The notes beneath the pieces were generated by a model, which saw only the letters and a list, made by a program, of their open reading frames with translations, was not told where the DNA came from and did no database searches. Position numbers and translations under genes: made by a program. From Tsuneonella flava (GTDB lineage Bacteria > Pseudomonadota > Alphaproteobacteria > Sphingomonadales > Sphingomonadaceae), in NCBI RefSeq assembly GCF_002870965.1, contig NZ_PHSO01000001.1, positions 326,636-390,635 of the forward strand: a stretch of DNA of 64,000 nucleotides, read 5' to 3'. Shown piece after piece: positions 53,317 through 64,000 of this stretch. Numbering within the stretch: position 1 is the stretch's first letter; every line of letters starts with the position of its first letter.

Positions 53317-54918
53317 GTGCTCGACGCCAACCTGACACAGCAGCTCAAAAGCTATCTTGAGAATTTGCGCGAACCGATCGAACTGATTGCCTCGCTCGAC
53401 GATAGCGAAAAGTCGGCGCAGACGCGCGAACTGCTCACAGAGATCGCTGGTTTGCATCCCAAAGTGACGGCCAGTTTCGATGGCAACAACGAGCGCAAAC
53501 CCAGTTTTGAAATTCGCAATGCGAACAATCCTCAGCGTTCGGTGCGCTTTGCCGGGCTGCCGATGGGGCACGAATTCACCTCGCTGGTTCTTACCTTGCT
53601 GTGGGCTGGCGGTCACCCGCCAAAGGTCGATTCCGAACTGCTGGAGCAGGTACGGGGCCTGACCGGACCGCTCGATTTCGAGATGTATTTCTCGCTCTCC
53701 TGCCACAACTGCCCCGATGTCGTGCAGGCATTGGCACTGATGGCGCTGGAAAACCCCAACGTAACGGCGACGCTTATCGAAGGCGGCGCCTATCAGAATG
53801 AAATCGACGCGCGTCAGGTGATGGGGGTGCCCGCGACCTTCCTCAACGGTGAACCGTTTTACAACGGCAAAATGGAACTGGCCGAAATCGTCGCGCGCCT
53901 CGACAGCGGAGCGAGTGAGAAGGCCGCTGCCAGGCTGACCGCACAGGAACCGTTCGAAGTGCTGATTATCGGTGGCGGCCCCGCCGGGGTGGCCAGCGCA
54001 ATCTATACTGCGCGCAAAGGGTTCCGTACCGGGATCGCCGCCGAACGGTTCGGCGGCCAGTTGAACGATACGCTCGGCATCGAAAACCTGCCCGGCACCG
54101 AATATACCGAAGGTCCGCGCCTCGTCACCGACCTCAAGACTCAGGTCGATGCCAATGCCATCGAACTGATGAATCTCGCCTTTGCCGAACGTCTCGAACC
54201 GGCGACGCAGAAAGGGGCGCTGCACACCGTACATTTCGCCGGTGGCGGCACCTTGAAAGCACGCGCGTTGATTCTGGCCACTGGCGCCCGCTGGCGCAAT
54301 CTCGGCGTGCCGGGCGAAACAGAGTATCGCAACAAGGGCGTGGCATATTGCCCGCACTGCGACGGGCCGCTGTTCAAGGGCAAACGCATTGCCGTGGTTG
54401 GTGGCGGCAACTCAGGCGTCGAGGCGGCGATCGATCTGGCTCAGATTGTAGGCCATGTCACACTGATCGAATTCGATCACCAGTTAAGGGCTGACAAGGT
54501 ATTGCAGGACAAACTGCGCTCGATGGCCAACGTGGATGTCCTCGTTTCCGCTCAGACGACAGAAATCACCGGTGCCGATGGCAAGGTCAACGCGCTGAAG
54601 TGGAAAGACCGCAATTCGGGCGAAGAGCATACGCTCGCGTTGGAGGGTGTATTCATCCAGATCGGCCTCGTGCCCAACAGCGAATGGCTGAAAGATAGCG
54701 GGATCGAACTGTCTCAGCATGGCGAAATCGTCACCGATGCGCGCGGCGCAACCAACCTCCCCGGCGTGTTCGGAGCAGGCGATACGACCACTGTGCCGTA
54801 TAAGCAGATCGTGATCGCAATGGGGCAGGGCTCGACGGCAGCGCTTTCCGCCTTCGATTACCTGATCCGCAACACCGCTATCGATGGTGAAGTTCAGCCC
54901 GCCAATGCGGCCGCGTGA
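53317..54918 (+). CDS. ahpF: Alkyl hydroperoxide reductase subunit F (disulfide reductase)
   Basis: Flavoprotein passing electrons from NAD(P)H to AhpC. The 533 residues have an N-terminal thioredoxin-like double domain with CHNC (SLSCHNCPDVV), then a thioredoxin-reductase-like part. The latter has FAD-binding IIGGGPAGVASAIYTARKG, redox CPHC (VAYCPHCDGPLFKG), NAD-binding VVGGGNSGVEAAIDLA, and a closing FGAGDTTTVPYKQIVIAMGQ. A GTG start at 53317 with GAAAGGGG upstream is used. Its stop codon overlaps the OxyR-like site of katG. Confidence 0.96.
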   Translation: MLDANLTQQLKSYLENLREPIELIASLDDSEKSAQTRELLTEIAGLHPKVTASFDGNNERKPSFEIRNANNPQRSVRFAGLPMGHEFTSLVLTLLWAGGHPPKVDSELLEQVRGLTGPLDFEMYFSLSCHNCPDVVQALALMALENPNVTATLIEGGAYQNEIDARQVMGVPATFLNGEPFYNGKMELAEIVARLDSGASEKAAARLTAQEPFEVLIIGGGPAGVASAIYTARKGFRTGIAAERFGGQLNDTLGIENLPGTEYTEGPRLVTDLKTQVDANAIELMNLAFAERLEPATQKGALHTVHFAGGGTLKARALILATGARWRNLGVPGETEYRNKGVAYCPHCDGPLFKGKRIAVVGGGNSGVEAAIDLAQIVGHVTLIEFDHQLRADKVLQDKLRSMANVDVLVSAQTTEITGADGKVNALKWKDRNSGEEHTLALEGVFIQIGLVPNSEWLKDSGIELSQHGEIVTDARGATNLPGVFGAGDTTTVPYKQIVIAMGQGSTAALSAFDYLIRNTAIDGEVQPANAAA

Positions 54919-54954
54919 TCGTCTAAATCGATCATAATTACACATCTAATCTGT
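54918..54954 (+). promoter_or_regulatory. OxyR-like operator upstream of katG
   Basis: ATCG-N7-CGAT (54918-54932, inner bases TCTAAAT) is followed at the right spacing by a degenerate pair ACAC-N7-CTGT (54940-54954). The first half is almost the same as that of ahpC (shared ATCG...AAATCGAT). It lies about 84 bases before katG and touches the ahpF stop codon. Confidence 0.55.
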
Positions 54955-54968
54955 TGGACCGATAATAA

Positions 54969-57236
<2,268 letters not shown>

Positions 57237-57247
57237 GTTTTCCGCAT

Positions 57248-57284
57248 AAGAGCCTCTCGACAGCAATGTCGGGGGGCTCTTTCT
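57248..57284 (+). terminator. Rho-independent terminator after katG
   Basis: AAGAGCC...CGAC and GTCG...GGCTCTTT form a stem with a small asymmetric bulge and an AGCAAT loop, ending in TTTCTTT, 12 bases after the katG stop. Confidence 0.8.
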
Positions 57285-57318
57285 TTCCGGAGAACGCGGT
57301 TCACGCTATGGAGCCGCC

Positions 57319-58290
57319 ATGCCTGTTACCGAGTCTTCCTCCGCTGCGCCTGTCCGCGTCGCAGCACTTTATCGTTTTACCCGATTTGCCGATCATACGG
57401 CTCTGCGTGAGCCGCTGCTCGCTGTATGTAAAGCAAATGATATTCGCGGCACGTTGTTGCTCGCGTCCGAAGGTGTAAACGGCACAATCGCCGGTTCACC
57501 GGACGGAATCGACGCAGTACTGGCCCATATCCGCGCGCTGCCGGATTGCGCCGACGTCGACGTGAAGTTTTCCGCTGCATCGTCGATGCCGTTTCATCGC
57601 ATGAAAGTTCGGCTGAAGCGCGAAATCGTAACGATGGGGCAGCCCGGCATCGACCCACGCCACACCGTAGGCACTTATGTCGATCCAGCGGAGTGGAATG
57701 CCCTGATCGCCGATCCCGAAACAATCGTGATCGACACCCGCAACGATTATGAAGTGGCGGTTGGTACGTTCGAACGAGCAATCGACCCCAAAACCGCCAC
57801 CTTCCGCGATTTTCCAGACTGGTTTCGGGCGCAGCGTGATCAGCTGTTAGGTGAAGGCAAAGCGCCCAAAGTGGCCATGTTCTGCACCGGCGGCATTCGC
57901 TGTGAAAAGTCGACAGCTTTCCTGAAACAGGAGGGGATCGACGAGGTATTTCACCTTAAAGGCGGTATTCTCAAGTACCTCGAAACGGTGCCGGAAGAAG
58001 AGAGCCTGTGGCGCGGCGAATGCTTCGTCTTCGATCAGCGCGTCACGGTTGGACATGGACTGGCCGAGGGGAGTTACGGCCTATGCCATGCATGCCGCCG
58101 CCCGGTGAGCGATGCCGACCGAGACTCTCCCCTATTCGAAGAAGGCGTCAGTTGCCCCGCCTGCCATGCGGAGCGAACCGACGTACAGCGCGAATCCTAC
58201 CGCGAACGCCAGAGGCAGGAATGGCGCGCCGCTCGGCAGGGATTCGCTCACGTCGGCGCTGTGTTTGCCGACGGACATGATGACGAATAG
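57319..58290 (+). CDS. trhO: tRNA uridine(34) hydroxylase (rhodanese domain)
   Basis: Oxygen-dependent hydroxylation of wobble uridine 34 in some tRNAs (TrhO/YceA family). The 323 residues have an N-terminal acylphosphatase-like domain ([20 protein letters not shown]), a central rhodanese domain with active Cys189 ([15 protein letters not shown]), and a C-terminal region with several Cys motifs: CHACRRP and SCPACH. The loop [19 protein letters not shown] is typical. The stop overlaps the start of the following GST gene. Confidence 0.92.
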   Translation: MPVTESSSAAPVRVAALYRFTRFADHTALREPLLAVCKANDIRGTLLLASEGVNGTIAGSPDGIDAVLAHIRALPDCADVDVKFSAASSMPFHRMKVRLKREIVTMGQPGIDPRHTVGTYVDPAEWNALIADPETIVIDTRNDYEVAVGTFERAIDPKTATFRDFPDWFRAQRDQLLGEGKAPKVAMFCTGGIRCEKSTAFLKQEGIDEVFHLKGGILKYLETVPEEESLWRGECFVFDQRVTVGHGLAEGSYGLCHACRRPVSDADRDSPLFEEGVSCPACHAERTDVQRESYRERQRQEWRAARQGFAHVGAVFADGHDDE

Positions 58291-58915
58291 CGCCGCGCCG
58301 GTTCTCTACAGCTTCCGTCGCTGCCCCTATGCGATGCGGGCGCGCCTAGCGCTGATGGTAAGTGAAACACGCTGCGAGTTGCGTGAAGTAAAGCTGTCGG
58401 CAAAGCCGGCCGCGTTGATCGCCGCTTCGGCCAAGGCCACGGTGCCTGTCCTGGTTTTGCCCGATGGGACAGTGATCGACGAGAGCATCGATGTGATGCG
58501 CTGGGCACTTGGTCGCAACGATCCCGAAGGCTGGTTGAAGCGCGACGATCCTGCGCTGATTGCCGCAAACGACCGGGGCTTCAAACACGCCCTCGACCGA
58601 TACAAGTATCCGGATCGCCATCGGTCAGAACCATTGGAGCATCGCGAAAGCGGGCTGGAATTCCTGCGTGATCTCGACGCACGTCTGGCCACTGCCGGTC
58701 AGTTATGCGGCGCTGACAGAGGGCTGGCGGATATGGCTATCCTTCCCTTTGTCCGTCAGTTCGCCGCAGTCGACCGGGAATGGTTCGATACCCTGCCGCT
58801 GTCGCATTTGCAGCGATGGCTGGCGGGGCACCTCACGTCCAACCTGTTTGCAGCAATTATGATACGGCCCAAACCGTGGGCAGAGGGCGATGCTCCGATC
58901 TGGTTTGCCGATTGA
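58277..58915 (+). CDS. Glutathione S-transferase family protein
   Basis: A 212-residue soluble protein with an N-terminal thioredoxin-like domain ([19 protein letters not shown]; the Cys-Pro-Tyr resembles omega/beta-class or YibF-type GSTs) and an all-helical C-terminal domain ([35 protein letters not shown]). The substrate is unknown. The start (ATG at 58277 or 58280) overlaps the 3' end of trhO, so both are translated from one message. Confidence 0.85.
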   Translation: MMTNSAAPVLYSFRRCPYAMRARLALMVSETRCELREVKLSAKPAALIAASAKATVPVLVLPDGTVIDESIDVMRWALGRNDPEGWLKRDDPALIAANDRGFKHALDRYKYPDRHRSEPLEHRESGLEFLRDLDARLATAGQLCGADRGLADMAILPFVRQFAAVDREWFDTLPLSHLQRWLAGHLTSNLFAAIMIRPKPWAEGDAPIWFAD

Positions 58916-58935
58916 GCGATGGCTGCAAGATATGC

Positions 58936-59508
58936 TCAGCCGCGTGGACGTCTGAGAACGAGATAGAGCGCGCCCTCGCCCCCATGGCGGCGATGCGCTT
59001 TGCGGATGGCTGCGATGACACTGCCATGTGGCCCGGCCGCCAGCCAGTCGAGTAATTTGGAGCGAATGGCTCCGCGACTGTCCCCCCGGTCTGCCGCCGG
59101 TGCGCCCCTATCCTTCCCTGCGATCAACAGCACCACCCGCGCGTCCATTGCCCGCGCCTGCGCCAGCCCTGCATCGAGACGCGCGTGGGCGGCCTCCAGT
59201 GTATGCCCATGCAGGTCGAGCGTGAAATCAGGCTCTATCGCGCCTCGCCCGAAGCGCCGGTCCCAGTGCGAATCCAGCCCTCGTCCGGTTGGAGCGACAG
59301 GTGGTGGTGGCGCAGCGCGAGGGGGACTGACCGGAGAGGGCTTCGGCTTGACGGGCCGGGTAAATACGGGGGGCGCCTTGCCCGCGGGCGGTATGGTCGC
59401 ACCCTGTTCCGCGCTCGGCATGGTGCGCCCCGCGATCGGCGTCACGGTAGCGGCGACTTTCGCCCAGATCGCCGCTTCCTCCGCAGTCAGTCCGCGTGGA
59501 GGCTTCAC
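58936..59508 (-). CDS. Smr/MutS2-C domain protein
   Basis: A 190-residue protein with a C-terminal Smr domain: LDLHGHTLEAAHARLDAGLA, a central RVVLLIAGKDRG and HGGEGALYLVLRR end. Smr domains often act as nucleases on DNA or RNA. The N-terminal half (about 1-85) is a Pro/Ala/Lys-rich linker beginning VKPPRGLTAEEAAIWAKVAA. The GTG start at 59508 overlaps the mltA stop (GTGA). I recall this order (timA-mltA-smr) as common in alphaproteobacteria. Confidence 0.88.
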   Translation of the reverse strand: MKPPRGLTAEEAAIWAKVAATVTPIAGRTMPSAEQGATIPPAGKAPPVFTRPVKPKPSPVSPPRAAPPPPVAPTGRGLDSHWDRRFGRGAIEPDFTLDLHGHTLEAAHARLDAGLAQARAMDARVVLLIAGKDRGAPAADRGDSRGAIRSKLLDWLAAGPHGSVIAAIRKAHRRHGGEGALYLVLRRPRG

Positions 59509-60695
59509 TGGCTCCGCAGGCGCGCGAGCGTCCCCTTGGGCACGAATATCAGGGCATTGCCCCGCGTACTCATCCCGCCTGCAATTCGGCGCGCGTCTTC
59601 GCCGGCACCCCAGAAGGTATCGAAACGGTTGGAGCCCTTGATGGCCCCGCCGGTATCCTGCGCGACCCACAAACCATTCGCTTCCGGGCGATCCATCGCC
59701 AGCCACACCGGCGCGCCCAGCGGGGTGAACGCGGGATCGGCGGCGACAGAGCTTTCCCGGCGAACCGGCACCCCAAGCGCGCCCAACGGTCCATCGCCGG
59801 TCAGCTCGCGAAAGAAGATCCAGCTCTTGTTGAGGTTCATCAACGCCCTGCCATCTTCCGGGTTTTCACGCATATAGGCCATCAGGCCCTGCATCGAACC
59901 GGGGTATTGGCCGGGCCCGTCGCCGAGCAATCCGCGCTGGCGCATCACGGAGCCGATGCCGACGTATTCGCGGCCATTCTGCCCGGCATAGCCGATCCGC
60001 ATTACCGTGCCATCGGGGGCGATCAGACGGCCAGATCCCTGTATTTGCAGGAAAAAGAACTCTACCGGGTCAGCCACCCAGGCAATTTCAAGGCCCCGCC
60101 CGGCGAGAGCACCGGCTTCGATCTCCGCGCGTTCGTAATAGGGGACGAAAGCACCGCTTTCATCGTATCGCCCCAGCGGAGCGCGCCCTGTCCGCTCGCT
60201 ATCCGGCGTGGAAGCAGGCCAGGCGCGCACCAGATCGTCTGGCAGCGCATAGATCGGCACATCGTATCCGGGGATATGGGTGCGGCTGCCGTGAATCTCC
60301 GGTTCGTAGTAGCCGGTCGCGAATGCCGTGCCGTTTCCGACCCGCACAGTTTCGAAATAGCGCGCGAAAAATGCCTGTGCATCATTGGGCTGCCAAGCGG
60401 ACGCCGCCGCACAGGCGGGCTGCCAGTCGGCGCTGATCGTCAGCCCCGAAGCATCGCTGCGGGTCAGCAATTTGGGGCAGCTTTCCCGGAAAGACGACAG
60501 CGCATCGAGCGCGTCGCGCGCGCCGATACCCAGCGTTTCGATCGCCGGACCCGGCGCGATTCCCGACTCTATAGCGTTGGCCGCAGTGGGCGGTTTAACC
60601 GCTTCCGTACGGGGTGATGACACACACGATGCCAGCAACATGGCACCCGCCAGCGCACCGGCAAGTCTGAAACGACCGGTCATCGCCCCCCGCAT
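59505..60695 (-). CDS. mltA: Membrane-bound lytic murein transglycosylase A
   Basis: Outer-membrane lipoprotein cutting the MurNAc-GlcNAc bond of peptidoglycan. The 396-residue precursor has a lipobox (AGAMLLASC, Cys at residue about 24). The MltA domain shows ATGYYEPEIHGSRT, RAPLGRYDESGAFVPYY and FFFLQIQGSGRL, and the 3D domain AQDTGGAIKGSNRFDTFWG holds the catalytic Asp. Start ATG 60695 (MRGAMTGRFR) was taken; 60683 is equally possible. It follows timA by 8 bases and overlaps smr. Confidence 0.92.
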   Translation of the reverse strand: MRGAMTGRFRLAGALAGAMLLASCVSSPRTEAVKPPTAANAIESGIAPGPAIETLGIGARDALDALSSFRESCPKLLTRSDASGLTISADWQPACAAASAWQPNDAQAFFARYFETVRVGNGTAFATGYYEPEIHGSRTHIPGYDVPIYALPDDLVRAWPASTPDSERTGRAPLGRYDESGAFVPYYERAEIEAGALAGRGLEIAWVADPVEFFFLQIQGSGRLIAPDGTVMRIGYAGQNGREYVGIGSVMRQRGLLGDGPGQYPGSMQGLMAYMRENPEDGRALMNLNKSWIFFRELTGDGPLGALGVPVRRESSVAADPAFTPLGAPVWLAMDRPEANGLWVAQDTGGAIKGSNRFDTFWGAGEDARRIAGGMSTRGNALIFVPKGTLARLRSQ

Positions 60696-60703
60696 GATCG
60701 ATG

Positions 60704-61360
60704 TCAGGCTTCGTCGGTTTCGTCGAGCACCCACTGCGGGCTGCTATCGCGAACGTCCCGACGGAAAGTCCACAGGTCGCGCGCTTCAATCGCATCGTCG
60801 AGCGATCCGGCCACGACATTGCCATCCTTATCGCGCGTTACCGCTGCAATATCGGCACAAAAGGCCACGCGGATGCGCGCAGTCTGGCCGACAAGTTCGG
60901 CCATATCGATTTTCGCGTCTTCGATCCGAACCAGGCGATTTTCCAGTGTCTCACCTGCCTGCTCGCGCGCGGTAATCGCCGCATCGAACCCGGCATAGAC
61001 ATCGCTATCGGTCAGCTCTTTCAACGTGTCGCGATCACCCTGCCAGAACGCCTCCAGTATCATCGCATAGGCACCTTTGGCCCCTTCGAGGAAGCCGGTG
61101 ATATCGAAATTGCGATCGGCACCGGCGATGGCTTGCACTCCGCGTTCAACCGCCATCGGAGCTCCTTCCAGCGCAGCAGGGCGCAATTGCTGCACCGGGC
61201 GCTGCGCCGGAGCAAGCGTTGTCGGGTGAGCCGAATCACTGGAATCAAAGCGATTGGGAATCGATTCTTCCTCGTGCTCAGCACGTCGCCCAAGGACCGA
61301 ATAGAGACGGAGCCCGAGAAACGCCGCGATCATGGCGAGGATGACGATCTGGAGTATCAC
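60704..61360 (-). CDS. Tim44/TimA-like membrane-anchored adaptor protein
   Basis: A 218-residue protein with one N-terminal transmembrane helix (VILQIVILAMIAAFLGLRLY) followed by a linker and a Tim44-like domain (GFLEGAKGAYAMILEAFWQG, then VRIEDAKIDMAELVGQTARI). In alphaproteobacteria it is called TimA; the mitochondrial Tim44 is an import motor anchor. The GTG start at 61360 was chosen because the anchor then begins at once as in homologues, with AGGT upstream. It is divergent from secB over 228 bases, and first in a run with mltA and smr. Confidence 0.82.
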   Translation of the reverse strand: MILQIVILAMIAAFLGLRLYSVLGRRAEHEEESIPNRFDSSDSAHPTTLAPAQRPVQQLRPAALEGAPMAVERGVQAIAGADRNFDITGFLEGAKGAYAMILEAFWQGDRDTLKELTDSDVYAGFDAAITAREQAGETLENRLVRIEDAKIDMAELVGQTARIRVAFCADIAAVTRDKDGNVVAGSLDDAIEARDLWTFRRDVRDSSPQWVLDETDEA

Positions 61361-61588
61361 TTGATTACCTGTCTTTCCCTGCGGGGTTTCCGGAACGGCT
61401 GAAAACCGACCCATATCCGCAAAATGTCACTACATAACTTGCCCGACATAAGAGCAAATTACAAATGAACAACGCATGAGGGGCATAAACGGGTCTGCCG
61501 TTGCGGTGGCGTGTCCACAGTGCTAACCGGCGGCCCTATTTCGGCACCGAACCGTGTCGTTCCAGCAAGATACAGGATAAATAGCAAG

Positions 61589-62125
61589 ATGGCCGACGAA
61601 GGCGACGTTCTCACCGATCTCAACATGGACCCGGCTGCAGGCGCCAATGGTGCCGACAATCAGCCTGTTGCGGGAATTATCCAGCAATATGTCAAAGATC
61701 TCTCGGTCGAAAACCCCAACGCGCCCGCTTGTTTCCAGTGGCAATCGCAACCCGAAGTGGACATTCAGTTCAATATCGCGGCGCAGCAGATCGATGGCGA
61801 AGTCCACGAAGTGGAACTGAAGATCAACGTCACTTCCAAGGCGAAGGAAGGCACGATTTATCTCGTCGAGCTGTCCTATGCCGCATTGGTCGGGATGCGG
61901 AACCTGCCCGACGAACAGGCGCACCACTTCCTTTATGCAGAGGCACCGCGCCTTCTGTTCCCGTTCGCCCGGCGAGTCGTTGCCGACGCAACCCGCGATA
62001 CCGGGTTCCAGCCGATGCAGATCGAGCCGATCGATTTCAACGGGCTGTACATGCAGCAGCTTCAGCGCCGTGCCGAAGAACAGGCCGCTGCCGGTGGCGA
62101 CATGCCGCCCGCTGGCGAAGCCTGA
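61589..62125 (+). CDS. secB: Protein-export chaperone SecB
   Basis: Tetrameric chaperone keeping preproteins unfolded for SecA. The 178-residue protein has the conserved core YVKDLSVENPNAP, VEVELKI-like strands (EVHEVELKINVTSKAKEGTI) and LVELSYAALVGM, then a C-terminal GFQPMQIEPIDFNGLYMQQ typical of alphaproteobacterial SecB. A 28-residue acidic N-terminal extension (MADEGDVLTDLNMDPAAGAN) is longer than in E. coli. Start ATG 61589 with AGGATAA upstream. The neighbour timA is divergent. Confidence 0.93.
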   Translation: MADEGDVLTDLNMDPAAGANGADNQPVAGIIQQYVKDLSVENPNAPACFQWQSQPEVDIQFNIAAQQIDGEVHEVELKINVTSKAKEGTIYLVELSYAALVGMRNLPDEQAHHFLYAEAPRLLFPFARRVVADATRDTGFQPMQIEPIDFNGLYMQQLQRRAEEQAAAGGDMPPAGEA

Positions 62126-62155
62126 TTTTCGCCATCGCGTGAAAGCACCGGGGGC

Positions 62156-63763
62156 GTGAGTTCGCTCGTCCGCAGTGTCGGCACCATAGGGAGCCTGACT
62201 GCACTTAGCCGTGTTTTCGGTTTCGTACGCGACATGCTGCTTGCCCGTGTGCTCGGCGCCGGGCTGGCGGCAGACGCGTGGCAACTGGCGTTCACGCTGC
62301 CCAACACGTTCCGCCGCCTGTTCGCGGAAGGGGCGTTCAGCGTCGCGTTCGTGCCGATGTACACCCGGCGGCTGGCGGGCGATGGCGGGGAACAGGCGGC
62401 CGACGAATTCGCGGGCGATGTCCTGTCGATTTTCGTCTGGGTCTTACTTGGCTTTTCAGCCCTGTGCATGATCGCAATGCCCGGCATCGTATGGTTGCTG
62501 GCCCGCGATTATCAAAGCGTTGCGGGCAAGTTCGACTTGTCCGTCATGCTCAGCCGCGTGACATTCCCCTATCTGGCGCTGGTCAGCCTGGTGGCCATGT
62601 TGTCGGGCGTGCTGAATGCGCGATCGCGATTTGGGCCGGGCGCATTTGTACCGGTTCTGCTCAATATCGTGATGATCGCCGGTATCATCGCCGGGTATTA
62701 TCTGCGGGGCGATAGTGGGGACGATACCATCGTCGCCGGCGCACTGGCGATATCGCTGTCGCTGGCCGGTGTGGCACAGCTGGCGTACATGTGGCGGGCC
62801 ACCCGCAAGGCCGGAGTGAAACTGAAAATCACCGCGCCGAAGATAACGCCCGATGTCAAACGACTGGGGATGCTGATCCTGCCTGCGACATTCGGGGCGG
62901 GAATTTATCAGATCAGCCAGCTCGTCGATACATTCTTCGCCACCAGCCTGCCGCAAGGTTCGCTTTCGCTGCTCAAATTCGCAGATCGACTAAACCAGAT
63001 GCCGCTGGGCATATTCGGCATCGCACTGGGCACAGCCATCCTGCCGATGCTGGCGCGCCATATCCAGTCGGGCGACAAGCGCGAAGCGCAGCGGTTGCAA
63101 ACCAATGCAGTCGAAATCGCCATGCTGCTGTGCCTGCCGTGTGCCGTCGCGCTGTCGATCTGTTCCGAAGCGTTCACCTCGGGGATATTCCAGGGCGGCA
63201 AGATGACCGCGAACGATACCGCGATCATGGGCAATATCGTGATGGCGCTGGTTGCCGGATTGCCCGCATATGTGTTGGTGAAAGTGTTTCAGCCCGCCTT
63301 TTTCAGCCGGGAAGACACCCGCACCCCTGTGTTAGTTGCCGCAGGTGCGCTGATTGTGAACATCGGGCTGAATTTCTGGGTCGTGCCGCGTTACGGCATC
63401 GTCGGCCTCGCTGCGGCGACTGCGACAACGGCGACACTGAACGTGCTGACGCTTTATACTATCCTGCAAATTCGTGGCTGGTTTTCGATGAGCTGGAAAC
63501 TGGCAGGGCGGATTGGCCGCCAGATCGTGGCGACAGCGGCAATGGGTGCAGTCCTCTGGTGGCTGACGCCTGCACTGCAACCGTATTGGAGCGGGCACGC
63601 CTTCGCGCGGATATGGTCGCTATCCGCACTGGTTGCGGTGGGTGCGATCGTGTTCTTCGTCACCGCCTACTTCGTTGGTGCGCTGGACAAGGATCTGATC
63701 GCACAGATTCGCCGTCGCCGCCCTGCTGCCAGTGGCAAATCCTCCGGTAGCTCCTCCGAATAG
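62156..63763 (+). CDS. murJ: Lipid II flippase MurJ (MviN)
   Basis: Flips the peptidoglycan precursor lipid II across the inner membrane. The 535 residues have 14 hydrophobic segments of the MOP superfamily. Signatures include GSLTALSRVFGFVRDMLLAR near the N-terminus, LPNTFRRLFAEGAFSVAFVP (periplasmic/central cavity region), RSRFGPGAFVPVLLNIVMI and FSREDTRTPVLVA. The GTG start has a GGGGG upstream. It lies 30 bases after secB and is probably co-transcribed. It ends 14 bases before the MITE TA site. Confidence 0.95.
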   Translation: MSSLVRSVGTIGSLTALSRVFGFVRDMLLARVLGAGLAADAWQLAFTLPNTFRRLFAEGAFSVAFVPMYTRRLAGDGGEQAADEFAGDVLSIFVWVLLGFSALCMIAMPGIVWLLARDYQSVAGKFDLSVMLSRVTFPYLALVSLVAMLSGVLNARSRFGPGAFVPVLLNIVMIAGIIAGYYLRGDSGDDTIVAGALAISLSLAGVAQLAYMWRATRKAGVKLKITAPKITPDVKRLGMLILPATFGAGIYQISQLVDTFFATSLPQGSLSLLKFADRLNQMPLGIFGIALGTAILPMLARHIQSGDKREAQRLQTNAVEIAMLLCLPCAVALSICSEAFTSGIFQGGKMTANDTAIMGNIVMALVAGLPAYVLVKVFQPAFFSREDTRTPVLVAAGALIVNIGLNFWVVPRYGIVGLAAATATTATLNVLTLYTILQIRGWFSMSWKLAGRIGRQIVATAAMGAVLWWLTPALQPYWSGHAFARIWSLSALVAVGAIVFFVTAYFVGALDKDLIAQIRRRRPAASGKSSGSSSE

Positions 63764-63779
63764 CTGAGGCAGCATAGTA

Positions 63780-64000
63780 GGTTCAGGACCCATTACTGGC
63801 ACCGTTGAGGCGTCCAAATGGCGAACATATCGGGCCAAACTGCCCGCCGGGAAGGCTATATGCCTTTCCAAGGGCGGTTTGGGTTGAGATGGAAGCCATT
63901 TGAACGTCCCCCCATGAGGTCAGGTTGGGGGATTTGAGCAAAATTGCCCATCGCTGCGTCAAAAGGTCTTGAAATATTGATATATTCCTGCGCCCTTTCT
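63780..64000. mobile_element. MITE-like element, copy B (inverted to copy A, cut by window end)
   Basis: It starts GGTTCAGGACCCATTACTGG immediately after TA (63778-63779). Read on the plus strand it follows the reverse complement of copy A base for base with scattered changes and one extra stretch of about 15 bases (CCATGAGGTCAGGTTGG region, about 63912-63930). About 221 bases are visible; about 55 more are expected past the window end. Confidence 0.78.

Overview
The window is GC-rich bacterial chromosome from an alphaproteobacterium, most likely Sphingomonadales and plausibly the Erythrobacter/Novosphingobium group. This rests on gene content: ChpT, a TimA-like Tim44 protein beside SecB, a DUF3297 protein, a TorF-type porin, the TIGR02186-TauE pair, RluD directly upstream of RpoH, and a PEP-CTERM-like tail of the VPAPPM type. 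No phage, plasmid, CRISPR or classical defence locus is visible. It reads as core chromosome with a few small mobile or repeat elements.

Layout. 1-4.2 kb: end of valS, a repeat-bearing spacer, queE overlapping a MATE exporter, then a 264-bp MITE. 4.2-14.8 kb: a HerA-like ATPase, a TIGR02186-TauE pair, an NfrB-like glycosyltransferase with its barrel partner, convergent NhaA and NhaD antiporters, a glyoxalase and a TorF porin. 15-27.7 kb: a metallophosphoesterase, RNase P RNA, a chpT-amidase pair, purU, an M67 peptidase with ltrA, rluD-rpoH, a DUF2202 protein, mtgA-CDF exporter, and clpX with clpP. 27.9-36 kb: a TonB-dependent receptor, two CHAP proteins either side of trigger factor and tRNA-Leu(UAG), DUF3297 and der. 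36.7-46.6 kb: isoaspartyl peptidase, GNAT, ispG with a membrane protein and an L,D-transpeptidase-fold protein in overlapping frames, a second L,D-transpeptidase, a DMT transporter and acnA. 46.7-57 kb: a serine-repeat surface-type protein, ruvA-dsrE-ruvB, aroC and a peroxide-defence block (ahpC, ahpF, katG). 57-64 kb: trhO-gst, smr-mltA-timA divergent from secB, murJ and a second MITE copy running off the end.

Three themes tie genes together. Envelope and peptidoglycan remodelling: mtgA, mltA, an amidase, two YkuD-type proteins, two CHAP proteins, murJ and an Nfr-like exopolysaccharide pair. Proteostasis and stress: rpoH, clpXP, trigger factor, secB, ahpCF and katG. Cation homeostasis: nhaA, nhaD and a CDF exporter.

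The most interesting non-gene signals are: OxyR-like operators with ATCG-N7-CGAT spacing in front of ahpC and katG; an inverted pair of MITEs at TA sites, one supplying the last base of a stop codon; a roughly 35-bp motif (T-run, then TCAGGACAGTGTAACATGTG) at three intergenic sites; and repeat-built tails or bodies in trigger factor and the serine-rich protein. All family names come from reading the sequence; no database search was run.
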